From Phycisphaeraceae bacterium (GTDB taxonomy: Bacteria > Planctomycetota > Phycisphaerae > Phycisphaerales > UBA1924): a DNA stretch of 64,000 nt. This document shows positions 53,088 through 61,731 of this stretch, one piece after another (within the stretch, counting starts at the first letter, position 1; every line of letters starts with the position of its first letter). The notes under the pieces are model-generated. The model worked only from the letters and a program-made list of their open reading frames with translations. It ran no database searches and was not told where the DNA came from. Where the stretch lies: positions 27,633 to 91,632 of the forward strand of contig JAHBXG010000014.1 of the NCBI GenBank assembly GCA_019636565.1, in the 5' to 3' direction. Made by a program: the position numbers and the translations under genes.

Positions 53088-54365
53088 CTATTTGTCCAGA
53101 CGCTCCACAATCTCAACTGCCGTCCCCGGGGCGAGCTGCCTCGCAAGGTTGATCACCACCGATTCACCGGGCGCGATCCCCTCGAGAATCTCGATCTTCG
53201 CCCCGCTGTCGCGCCCGATCGCCACGTTTCGATACTCGATCTTCCCGTCGTTGCTCACCACCGCGATCTGGGCCTTGCCGTCACGGATCAGCAGCGCCTC
53301 ACCGGGAACCAGCACGCCCCGCGCCGCCCCCGGAATCGTCAACGACGCATCCGCAAACATGCCCGGAAGCAGCTCCAACTCCGGATTCTCCACCCGCGCC
53401 TCGGCCAATCTCGTGCGCGTCGCCGTGTCCATCGCCGAAGAGATCCGCACGATCTTGCCCACAAAGACCCTTCCCGGCAATTCCCGCACCGTGAGCCGGA
53501 TCTCGTGGCCCGGCTCGACCCGCACCGCCGCCGACTGCGGCAGATCGATAAACACCCGCATGTGCGCGCGATCCGCCAGCCGGTAGATCGGCTTGTTGCT
53601 GTCGGTCTTGTCGGCGATCACCAGGTCACCCACGTCGTACCCGCGCTCACCGATCTCTCCCGCGAAAGGCGCCACGATGGTTGCCAAGTCCTTCTGCTGG
53701 CGCAGCCGTTCCAGGTTCGCCTTCTGAGCATCGAGTTCCGCGTTGGCCGCGACCACCGCCGCAGTATCGACGTCTGCCCTTCCCTGCGCATCATCGATCG
53801 ACTGCTGCGAGACCACGCCATGATCGACGCTCTTGAGCCGCCTGATCGTCGCATCCGACGATTTCGCCTGCGCCTCCGCCTGCTTCACCTTCGCGATCGA
53901 TGTCGCAACGTTCGCCGTCACGGCGAGAATCTGCTGATCGAGCACCGGCGTATCGATCACCGCCAGCACCTGCCCCGCCGTCACTTTGTCGCCGATATCC
54001 GCCCGGATCTCCTTCACATACCCGCCCTCGCGCGGGAAGATCGCCGCCGCGACCAGCGCCTGCAAGCGTGCGGGCAGGTCGATCTTCTCGTCCGCCCCGG
54101 CGCTCACCGCAGGAACCGCTGAAAGGCGCGGTTTCTCGAGCAGCCGTTCCGCCGTGCGCTGATCGAGCGCCGCTTTCGCCTGCACACGCGGGATCACCCC
54201 GAAGAACACCACCGCGGCACCGAACGCCACCAGCAGCAGCGCGAACGACACCGGCACCACGATTCGCGCCCCGCGCCCGACCGGCGGCACACCGTGCCCA
54301 GCCGGGCCGCGCACGGAAGGCTCCACACTCGACGAAACCGGGATGGATGTACTTTGTTCTGTCAC
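53088..54365 (-). CDS. RND efflux membrane-fusion (periplasmic adaptor) protein
   Basis: A 425-residue adaptor linking an inner-membrane RND pump to an outer-membrane channel. One N-terminal membrane helix (about 33-55, VPVSFALLLVAFGAAVVFFG) anchors it; two lipoyl-like halves (GYVKEIRADIGDKVTAGQVL at about 112-131 and IVAPFAGEIGERGYDVGD near 240) flank a coiled-coil hairpin (about 150-235, ATSIAKVKQAEAQAKSSDA). Beta-barrel and membrane-proximal domains follow. It overlaps the pump gene by four bases, so they are coupled. No outer-membrane factor is adjacent. Confidence 0.93.
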   Translation of the reverse strand: MTEQSTSIPVSSSVEPSVRGPAGHGVPPVGRGARIVVPVSFALLLVAFGAAVVFFGVIPRVQAKAALDQRTAERLLEKPRLSAVPAVSAGADEKIDLPARLQALVAAAIFPREGGYVKEIRADIGDKVTAGQVLAVIDTPVLDQQILAVTANVATSIAKVKQAEAQAKSSDATIRRLKSVDHGVVSQQSIDDAQGRADVDTAAVVAANAELDAQKANLERLRQQKDLATIVAPFAGEIGERGYDVGDLVIADKTDSNKPIYRLADRAHMRVFIDLPQSAAVRVEPGHEIRLTVRELPGRVFVGKIVRISSAMDTATRTRLAEARVENPELELLPGMFADASLTIPGAARGVLVPGEALLIRDGKAQIAVVSNDGKIEYRNVAIGRDSGAKIEILEGIAPGESVVINLARQLAPGTAVEIVERLDK

Positions 54366-57300
54366 GCGACGGCAAGCTCCGGTTCAAGACTGGTACGCGG
54401 CGCCTTCTGGCGCAGCAGTGAATAAAGCACGGGAACAACCAGCAAGGTCACAACTGTCGCAACGCTCAATCCGCCGATTACGGCGCGCCCCAGCGGCGCG
54501 TTCTGCTCGCCGCCCTCGCCCATCCCGATCGCCATGGGCAGCATCCCCATGATCATCGCGCCGGCGGTCATGAGCACCGGCCTCAGACGCGTATGCCCCG
54601 CGCTGAACGCCGCGCCCAGCGCATCGGCTCCTTCGCTCCGCTGATCGTTCGCAAACGTCACCAGCAGAATCGCGTTCGCCGTCGCGACACCCACGCACAT
54701 GATCGCCCCCATCAGCGAAGGCACGCTGAACGTCGTCCCCGTCATCAGCAGCATTGCGACCACCCCGACCAGCGCGCCCGGCACCGCCATGATGATGATG
54801 AACGGATCGGTCCACGACTGGAAGTTCACCACCATCAGAAAATAAACCAGCAGAATCGCCGCGATCAACCCGAAGCCCAGGCCCAGAAAACTCTCCTGCA
54901 TCGCGCGATACTGCCCCCGCACCACGATCGTCGTGCCCTTGGGCAGATCCTTCCTCGCTTCCTGCACCGCTTCATCGATCTTCGATCCCACCGCGGCAAG
55001 GTCCGCCCCCGACACCGACGCGAGCACGTCGTACACCGGCTGCACGTTGTAATGGCTGATCGATACCGGCGTCGACGATCGCGTCACCGTCGCCAGATTC
55101 TCCAGCAACTGGGGCGGCCTGCCCGGACCCGCCGTGATCGGCGTTGTCGCAAGATCGCTCAGGTGCTCGAACTTGTACGTCGGCGTCTGCACCGCCACGG
55201 TGTAGTTCACGCCGTTCTGCGGATTCAGCCAGTAGTTCGGCGCCGCCTGCGCCGAGCCCGAGAGCGACGTCAGCAGGCTCGACGCCACGTCGCGCTGCGT
55301 CAATCCGATCTCCGCCGCCCGCGTGCGATCCACTTCCACGAACATGCTCGGTGCATCGGGCACCTGCTGCAGGTGCACATCCGCCGCGCCGGGAATCGCC
55401 TCGATCTTCTCCAGAAGTTTCCGCGCGACGACCAGGTTCCCCGCCCGGTTCGGCCCCGTCACCTGCACATCGATCGGCGCCGCCAGCCCGAAATTCAGAA
55501 TCTGCGAAACGATGTCCGCGCTCTGAAAGAAGAACGTCAGATCCGGGAACTTCTTCGGAAGTTCCTCGCGGAGTTTCGTCACGATCTCGTGTGTGTCGCC
55601 CGCGATCTCGGGCTTGAGCGAAACCAGGATCTCGCCGTCCGCCGCCGACGCCGTCGACGAATCCGAGAACGCCAGATTCACGCCCCCGACCGGCAACCCG
55701 ATGTTGTCGAGCACCATCGAGGTCCCCCCGTGCGGGATCGTCTCGCGCAGAAAATCCTCCACCGCGAGGAAATACTGCTCGCTCTGTTCGAGCCGAGTGC
55801 CCGGCGGGCATCGCACGTGCAGCCGGAACTGCCCCGCATCCACCGACGGGAAAAAGTCTCGCCCCACCAGGGGCAGCGCCAGCCCGCCGCACGTTAGCAC
55901 GACGAAGAACGCGATCATCGTGACCAGCCGATTCCGGAGGGTCCACGCCAGCGCCGTCTCGTATCCGCCCCGCACCACGTCGAATCCGCGATTGAACCAC
56001 CGGTGCACCGCCCAGATCGGTCCCGCGCCCGATCCGTGCTCACCCGACTGATAAATCTCCGTCTCCCGCACCAGCAGGTACCTCGCCATCGTCGGAACGA
56101 CCGTGCGCGACAACACGTAACTCGCCAGCATCGCGAACACCACCGCCAGCGCCAGGGGCACGAACAGAAACTTTCCCGCCCCGCTGATGAACAGCACGGG
56201 TACAAAAACGATGCAGATCGCCAGCGTCGACACGAACGCCGGCAGCGCGATCTGCTGCGCGCCGTCCAGGATCGCCGTGAGCAGCGGCTTCTTCATCCCC
56301 AGGTTGCGGTGGATGTTCTCGATCTCCACCGTCGCGTCGTCCACCAGAATGCCCACCGCCAGCCCCAGCCCTCCCAGCGTCATCGTGTTCAGCGTGTACC
56401 CGAGCGCCGCCAGGCAGATGATCGACACCAGCACCGCCAGCGGGATCGAGATCGCGATGATCACCGTCGATCGCCACGACCCCAGAAACAGCAGAATCAT
56501 CATCGCCGTCAGCGCCGCCGCGATCACCGCTTCGTACAGCACCCCGTCGATCGCCGCGCGGACGAACAGCGACTGATCGAACAGCAACTGGATATCGACG
56601 CCATCCGGAATCGTCGCCTTGATCTGGGGCAGCGCCGTCTTCACCCGCTCCACGATGTCCAGCGTCGAATACCCCGCCGACTTCAGCACCGTCAGCAGCG
56701 CCGACCGCACCCCGTTCACGTGAACCATCGAATTCTGCACCGCATAGCCGTCGCGCACGTTCGCGACGTCCCGCAGGTAAACCGTCTTCTCCCCGCTCTG
56801 CAGAACCGGGATGTCTCCCAGTTCCGCCAGCACCTTCGGGCTCGAGTTCGTCACCACGTTGTACTCGGTCCCCCCCAACTTGGCGTTGCCCCCGGGCAGG
56901 ATCACGTTCTGCGCATTCACCGCGGCAGAAATGTCCGCCGGCGACAGCCCCCGCGCCGTCAATTCCTGCGGATTCAGATCCACCTGGATCTGCCTCGCCT
57001 TGCCCCCCCACGGCAACGGGATCTGCGCGCCCTGTACCGTCGCCAGCCGCGTGCGGATGAAGTTCAGCCCGATGTCGTAAAGCGCCTGCTCCGAGAGCGT
57101 CTTGGAACCCAGCGCCGCCTGCAGAATCGGCACGTTCGACGCGGAGTAGCGGATGATCAGCGGCGGGGTCGTGCCCGGCGGCAGAATCCTCAGCAGCGTC
57201 TGGTTGATCGCCGTGATCTGCGCGACCGCCGCGTCAACCTTCACCTCCGGCTGAAAAAAGACCCGGATCACCGCGACGCCGTTCAGCGACGTGCTCTCAA

Positions 57301-57541
57301 GGTGCTCGATCCCGCTCACCGTCGTCGTCATCGCCCGCTCGGAGATCGTCACGATCCGGCGCTCCATCTCCTCGGGCGAGATGCCGCCGTACGACCAGAT
57401 CACGGTCACCACCGGAATATCGATCTCGGGAAAGATGTCCGTGGGCATCCGGCGGATCGTGACGATCCCCGCCAGGATGAGCAGCAGCGACGCCACCACA
57501 AAGGTGTACGGGCGCCGCAGAGCGAGTCGGACAATCCACAT
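54362..57541 (-). CDS. RND-superfamily efflux pump, inner-membrane component
   Basis: A 1059-residue proton-driven pump of the AcrB/MexB type with 12 transmembrane helices and two large periplasmic loops. The N-terminus WIVRLALRRPYTFVVASLLL and DIFPEIDIPVVTV are typical; TM4 has GILVDDATVEIENI with the paired Asp residues of the proton relay, and the second half has LMGAIMCVGVATANAILLV. Substrates are unknown. It is the first gene of the pump operon and divergent from a TetR gene, with an operator-like palindrome between them. Confidence 0.95.
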   Translation of the reverse strand: MWIVRLALRRPYTFVVASLLLILAGIVTIRRMPTDIFPEIDIPVVTVIWSYGGISPEEMERRIVTISERAMTTTVSGIEHLESTSLNGVAVIRVFFQPEVKVDAAVAQITAINQTLLRILPPGTTPPLIIRYSASNVPILQAALGSKTLSEQALYDIGLNFIRTRLATVQGAQIPLPWGGKARQIQVDLNPQELTARGLSPADISAAVNAQNVILPGGNAKLGGTEYNVVTNSSPKVLAELGDIPVLQSGEKTVYLRDVANVRDGYAVQNSMVHVNGVRSALLTVLKSAGYSTLDIVERVKTALPQIKATIPDGVDIQLLFDQSLFVRAAIDGVLYEAVIAAALTAMMILLFLGSWRSTVIIAISIPLAVLVSIICLAALGYTLNTMTLGGLGLAVGILVDDATVEIENIHRNLGMKKPLLTAILDGAQQIALPAFVSTLAICIVFVPVLFISGAGKFLFVPLALAVVFAMLASYVLSRTVVPTMARYLLVRETEIYQSGEHGSGAGPIWAVHRWFNRGFDVVRGGYETALAWTLRNRLVTMIAFFVVLTCGGLALPLVGRDFFPSVDAGQFRLHVRCPPGTRLEQSEQYFLAVEDFLRETIPHGGTSMVLDNIGLPVGGVNLAFSDSSTASAADGEILVSLKPEIAGDTHEIVTKLREELPKKFPDLTFFFQSADIVSQILNFGLAAPIDVQVTGPNRAGNLVVARKLLEKIEAIPGAADVHLQQVPDAPSMFVEVDRTRAAEIGLTQRDVASSLLTSLSGSAQAAPNYWLNPQNGVNYTVAVQTPTYKFEHLSDLATTPITAGPGRPPQLLENLATVTRSSTPVSISHYNVQPVYDVLASVSGADLAAVGSKIDEAVQEARKDLPKGTTIVVRGQYRAMQESFLGLGFGLIAAILLVYFLMVVNFQSWTDPFIIIMAVPGALVGVVAMLLMTGTTFSVPSLMGAIMCVGVATANAILLVTFANDQRSEGADALGAAFSAGHTRLRPVLMTAGAMIMGMLPMAIGMGEGGEQNAPLGRAVIGGLSVATVVTLLVVPVLYSLLRQKAPRTSLEPELAVA

Positions 57542-57585
57542 ATTTTCTCAACTCCACGCCGTTCTCGACCGAACCGACTGGTGAA

Positions 57586-57613
57586 CCTTACAACGTAAGT
57601 GTACAATGTAAGG
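57586..57613. promoter_or_regulatory. Operator-like palindrome between the RND pump and TetR genes
   Basis: Outer arms CCTTACA (57586-57592) and TGTAAGG (57607-57613), 14 bases apart, with an internal CTTAC-AAC-GTAAG dyad. A good -10 hexamer for the TetR gene (TACAAT, 57602-57607) lies inside it, so a bound repressor would block its own promoter and reach the divergent pump promoter. Confidence 0.7.
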
Positions 57614-57665
57614 ATGCGCGGGGCCACGCCCGGTTTCGCGCCCCGCGCTTTTCTTCCCGATCCCG

Positions 57666-58373
57666 ATGCCCCCACGTAAGCAAAACTCCCGACGCGAAAA
57701 GCTCTCGTGCCCCCGCATCGCACGCCAGGCCATCGCCATCATCGATCGCGACGGCGCCGAGGCCCTCACGATGAGAACCCTCTCATCCGAACTCGGCGTC
57801 GAACCCATGTCGCTTTACTCGCATTTCGCCAATAAGAGCGAACTGCTCGCGGAAGTCGCCGCCACGCTCCTCTCCGATATCGCCATCCCCGGCCGCACCG
57901 TCGCGCCGCGCAAACGCCTCGTCATCCTCTCCGAGCAGATCCGGCGCCTCGGTCACAAACACCCAAACGCGTTCGCGCTCATCATCCTCAATCCCCACCG
58001 CCTCGCCGCGGCACTCCGCATCACCGAAGCGGCCCTCGACGCCTACGTCCAGGCCGGCCTCTCCGGCCGCGCCGCCGTCCAAGCCCAGCGCGTGCTCATC
58101 GGTTTCGTCCGCGGCTACACCATGTGGGAAATCGGCGGCTTCGCCATCGGCTGTCGCCCCGGCCCCGATCAACCCCTCCGCGAACGCGTCGTCGGCGATC
58201 TCCGCGCGCTCGGCGAAGCCGAATTCCCCAATGTCTACCGCCTCGCCGAATCGCTCACCCACTTCGCGCCCGACGCCGAATTCCGCGCCGGTGTCGATCT
58301 CATTCTCGATGCGACGCTGCCGACCGCGCCGAGGCCGTCCGCTCGAAAACGTCTCGCTTCGGCCGCGCGCTGA
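57666..58373 (+). CDS. TetR-family transcriptional regulator
   Basis: A 235-residue repressor-type protein. The helix-turn-helix is within about 18-62 (RIARQAIAIIDRDGAEALTM and TLSSELGVEPMSLYSHFANK). The C-terminal ligand-binding domain (about 80-220) has LIGFVRGYTMWEIGGFAIG and HFAPDAEFRAGVDLILDA, like TetR_C_1 members. The gene is divergent from the RND efflux operon with 124 bases between, and the palindrome in that gap is its probable operator. The inducer is unknown. It is convergent with an MBL-fold gene six bases away. Confidence 0.93.
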   Translation: MPPRKQNSRREKLSCPRIARQAIAIIDRDGAEALTMRTLSSELGVEPMSLYSHFANKSELLAEVAATLLSDIAIPGRTVAPRKRLVILSEQIRRLGHKHPNAFALIILNPHRLAAALRITEAALDAYVQAGLSGRAAVQAQRVLIGFVRGYTMWEIGGFAIGCRPGPDQPLRERVVGDLRALGEAEFPNVYRLAESLTHFAPDAEFRAGVDLILDATLPTAPRPSARKRLASAAR

Positions 58374-58379
58374 ATCGGC

Positions 58380-59369
58380 TCACCGATTCGCCGGCGCCCC
58401 GCGCCGAAATCCTCCGCCCCCCCCATGCCCACCGTGCCCCCCGCCCCTGAATCCCGGCCGCTCGATCACGCCGCCAGATTCAATCACCTGCCGCTCATAC
58501 CGCGCCTTGCCCGCCTTGTAATCCATCAGGAAGAACGCCTTCTCGCTCTTGGGGCCGGCAACCTCGAACAACCGCTTGCGCGCGTACATCAGGTCCGTCC
58601 GGCGCGAAACGTGGCACAGCACCAGCGCCTGGCACTGCAGCACGCCCAGCCACTCCGCGATGTTGTCCACATGCATGTGCATGCCGACCTTTGCTCGCTC
58701 CTTGTGGTCCGGCTCGAAGAACGTGCACTCGCAGATCACGATCTGCGCGTTGATCACGTCCGGCCGCAACAGCGCCGCGCACGGCTGCGTGTCGCCCAGG
58801 TACGCCATCAGCGGAATCTCCAGCGTCCGCGTGATCTCGATTCCGCGGTCCTTCAGGTCCTTCAACTTCTCCTGGGGCAGATCCACATACTCCGGCTTCA
58901 ACTTGCTCCGCTTCTCGATCACGCTGTACCCCATCGACGGGGCCGTGTGCTCGGTGTGGAACCCGCGCAGGAAAATGTTGTTCTTGATCTCGACCTGCTC
59001 ATCGGCCTTCAAGGGCAGAATCTCGTACGGCGTCCGCTGCTGCTCGAGATCAATAAACCCTTCCATCATCCGCGTGATCGCCGGCGCGATCCGCTCGTCG
59101 CAGATGATCCGCCCGTCTCCCATCCCCTGGAACCGGCGCTGGCTGCAGTAATACGCCAGACCGCCGATGTGGTCCATGTGCCCGTGGCTCACCGCACAGA
59201 ACTTGCTCGCGAGCGCAGCGCGCGGGCACTGCCCCATGTCGAAGCACACGTCCAGTTCCGGCACTTGAATCGTCGTGACCTCACCCGCGACCGAGAAACC
59301 CTGAATCCGGTACGGCGGAATGAAGTAAAAGCCCAGAGAGCCCTCGCGCGGGGGCGGTTTCGGAATCAT
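58380..59369 (-). CDS. MBL-fold metallohydrolase (RNase Z-like)
   Basis: A 329-residue two-metal hydrolase. SHGHMDHIGG (61-70) is the core HxHxDH motif; GFHTEHTAPSMGY, LMAYLGDTQP and VICECTF supply later ligands and the order matches RNase Z/ElaC-like proteins. The C-terminus is Gly/His-rich (RGGGHGGHGGGGGFRR) and probably flexible and metal-binding. The substrate could be RNA or a small ester. GGAG with good spacing supports the ATG at 59369 over an in-frame upstream start. Confidence 0.88.
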   Translation of the reverse strand: MIPKPPPREGSLGFYFIPPYRIQGFSVAGEVTTIQVPELDVCFDMGQCPRAALASKFCAVSHGHMDHIGGLAYYCSQRRFQGMGDGRIICDERIAPAITRMMEGFIDLEQQRTPYEILPLKADEQVEIKNNIFLRGFHTEHTAPSMGYSVIEKRSKLKPEYVDLPQEKLKDLKDRGIEITRTLEIPLMAYLGDTQPCAALLRPDVINAQIVICECTFFEPDHKERAKVGMHMHVDNIAEWLGVLQCQALVLCHVSRRTDLMYARKRLFEVAGPKSEKAFFLMDYKAGKARYERQVIESGGVIERPGFRGGGHGGHGGGGGFRRGAPANR

Positions 59370-59493
59370 CGGAACAATCTCCGTCAAGCGCGGGTCTTCA
59401 CCCGCGCCGGATAAACATTGCGGCCACACGGCCGCACCCGCCAGAGTCTAGCAGATTCAACCCGGCCCTCGTTGCACAATCCGCCTTCCAGAG

Positions 59494-59521
59494 CCCCTTC
59501 CCTGAGGGAAGGGGTCGGGGG
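59494..59521. repeat. REP-like hairpin element, copy 2
   Basis: CCCCTTCCC-TGA-GGGAAGGGG (9-bp stem) followed by TCGGGGGAAGG. Related to the element at 44055-44086. Confidence 0.7.
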
Positions 59522-59564
59522 AAGGGAAACCACCTCACCCTCAGTGGACTTCCTGCAAATCCCC

Positions 59565-61682
59565 TCACGAACCCGCCGCTATTTCCGCTGGCCTCTCCCG
59601 TCCGCGCCCATCCACCACGCTCTCCCTCCCCGCCCCCCTGCTCACCGCCTGCCGAGGCGAATCAACCCACAGCAGCCGGAGCGAGTTCAACACCACCAAT
59701 AGCGTCCCGCCCTCGTGCGCCACTACACCCAGCCCCAGCGCCACCGGCCTTCGCAGCAGCGACATCACCAGCGTTGCTACCCCCATCACCGCGATGATCC
59801 CAAGCGCAAAGGTCAGGTTCGCCCGCACCGTCGATCGCGCCCGCCGAGCCAGTTTCACAGCCCAGGGCACAGCCGACAAGTCATCCGCCAGCAGCACAAT
59901 GTCCGCCGATTCGAGCGCCGCATCGCTGCCGATCGAGCCGATCGCCATCGACACATCCGCCGCGGCCAGCGCGGGCGCGTCGTTCACCCCGTCCCCGATC
60001 ACCGCGACGCCCCGCACCGGGCCGCCCTTCGTCTGCGCGCGGTACTTCAAATCCTCTTTCAGCGCCGCAACCGCATCCAACTTGTCCTGAGGCAAGAGGT
60101 CCGCGGCAAACTCATCAATCCCCAAACTCGTCGCCACCCGCTCGGCCGTCGTCCTGTTGTCGCCCGTCAGCATCTTCACCGGCTTCACGCCCAGCGCGTG
60201 CAGGTCTTTGACAAGCGCCCGCGCCCCGGGTCGAACCGAATCCGACATGATCAACACCGCCGCCTCGCCCACACCCTCCGCGGCCGGGTCCGACGCTCGC
60301 CCCGATTTCACCGCTTCCTCATCCACGCCCACCGCGATCACCACGCCCATCTGCCCGCGCTCACGGATCGTCTTGAGCACATCGTGCACGCGCTGACGCA
60401 GACACACCGGCGTCACCGGATCGGTGTGCGCGGTGCTCCCCAGCCTTACCTCGGCGCCGCGCCACACCGCGCTCATCCCCCGCCCGGTCGTGTGCGTGAT
60501 GGCCGAAAGTTCCGTGTCCGGGGCGATCTCCCGCGCCTTGGCCGCATCGCGCAGCGCCGCCGCGATCGGGTGCGTGCTCTCTCCTTCGATCGCCGCCGCG
60601 AGCGAGAGCAACCGCTTGCCCTCCGACCACGCAACGGCGTGCACCTGATCCAGCCGGGGCCGCCCCATCGTCAGCGTCCCGGTTTTGTCGAAACACACCG
60701 CGCCGATGTTCGAGAGCCGCTCGATCGCCTGCCCGCCCTTGAACAGCACGCCCGCCCGCGCCCCGCGCGCAATCGCCGAAAGAGTCGCCGTCGGCGTCGC
60801 GATGATCAAGGCGCACGGCGAACCCACAATCAAAAGCGTGATCGCCGTGTACAGCGATTCATCAAACGTTCGACCCAGCGCCAGCCACCAGATCAGCACC
60901 ACCGCCAGGCTCAACCCCATCACGCCCACCGAATACGGCCCGCTCATTCGATCAATGGTCCGCTGCACCGGCTCGCGCTGCTCCCGCGCCGTTGTCACCA
61001 GGTTCAGCACCTTTTGAAGACTGCTCTCTTTCGCCGGCCTTGTCACTTCGGCTTCGACCGGATCATCAAGATTGATCGTCCCCGCGAAGAGTTCGTCCCC
61101 CACTTTCACGGCGCGCGGCATGCTCTCGCCCGTAATCGCCGACTGATCCATCTCCGTCGCGCCCTGCACCAGCCGGCAATCCGCCGGGGCCCGCTGCCCC
61201 GGCTTGATCTTCACCCGCTCGCCCGCAACCAGACTCTCCGGCGCCGCGTCCACCCACTCGCCTTCCCGCAGCACCGTCGCTTCCGTCGGCATCAATTTGT
61301 GCAAAGCCTCGATCTCGCGCTTCGTCCGCGCCATCGCCAGGTCTTCCAGCGCCCCCGCCAGCACAAACAAGAACAGCAGCAGCGCGCCCTCTTCGGCGTG
61401 CCCGATCGATGCCGCCGCGATCGCGCCGACCACCATCAGCACATCGATATCAACCTTCTTTTCCGCCAGCGATTCCCACGCCGCCCGCACGCCGTGAATC
61501 AGCCCAAGCCCCAAACTCGCCCAGATCGCCAGTTCCGCCCGCGGCCAATCAAACAGCGCGTTCAGCCCCCAGCCCAAAAGTAAAAGCAGCCCCGCCAACG
61601 AGGCCGAGTACAGCTCTCCCTGCGTCGAATAGAGCGCCCGTAGAAGCCCTTTGGCGCTGTCTGTTTCTGGTTTCTTGTCCAT
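59565..61682 (-). CDS. P1B-4-type heavy-metal-translocating ATPase
   Basis: A 705-residue P-type ATPase. Key sites in order: TGES (184-187), transmembrane metal site SPC at 288-290 (IVGSPCALIIATP), phosphorylated Asp332 in DKTGTLT, the SerThrHisPro (HP) motif near 372, GDGVND near 560, and HEGGT near 652 in the last helices. SPC together with HEGGT is the P1B-4 signature (Co2+, Zn2+, Cd2+ or Fe2+ export). No N-terminal ferredoxin-like metal-binding domain is present, as usual for this group. The ATG at 61682 is chosen; a GTG at 61703 is possible. Confidence 0.93.
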   Translation of the reverse strand: MDKKPETDSAKGLLRALYSTQGELYSASLAGLLLLLGWGLNALFDWPRAELAIWASLGLGLIHGVRAAWESLAEKKVDIDVLMVVGAIAAASIGHAEEGALLLFLFVLAGALEDLAMARTKREIEALHKLMPTEATVLREGEWVDAAPESLVAGERVKIKPGQRAPADCRLVQGATEMDQSAITGESMPRAVKVGDELFAGTINLDDPVEAEVTRPAKESSLQKVLNLVTTAREQREPVQRTIDRMSGPYSVGVMGLSLAVVLIWWLALGRTFDESLYTAITLLIVGSPCALIIATPTATLSAIARGARAGVLFKGGQAIERLSNIGAVCFDKTGTLTMGRPRLDQVHAVAWSEGKRLLSLAAAIEGESTHPIAAALRDAAKAREIAPDTELSAITHTTGRGMSAVWRGAEVRLGSTAHTDPVTPVCLRQRVHDVLKTIRERGQMGVVIAVGVDEEAVKSGRASDPAAEGVGEAAVLIMSDSVRPGARALVKDLHALGVKPVKMLTGDNRTTAERVATSLGIDEFAADLLPQDKLDAVAALKEDLKYRAQTKGGPVRGVAVIGDGVNDAPALAAADVSMAIGSIGSDAALESADIVLLADDLSAVPWAVKLARRARSTVRANLTFALGIIAVMGVATLVMSLLRRPVALGLGVVAHEGGTLLVVLNSLRLLWVDSPRQAVSRGAGRESVVDGRGRERPAEIAAGS

Positions 61683-61731
61683 GCCGCGCCATGACGCTAG
61701 CACGCCGGGCGCTCCCGGTCAGAACCGGGCT

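Noticed and set aside
56003..57598. A 531-codon plus-strand frame opposite the RND pump gene
   Set aside because: Arg/His/Gln-rich antisense shadow; the RND protein on the minus strand is unmistakable.
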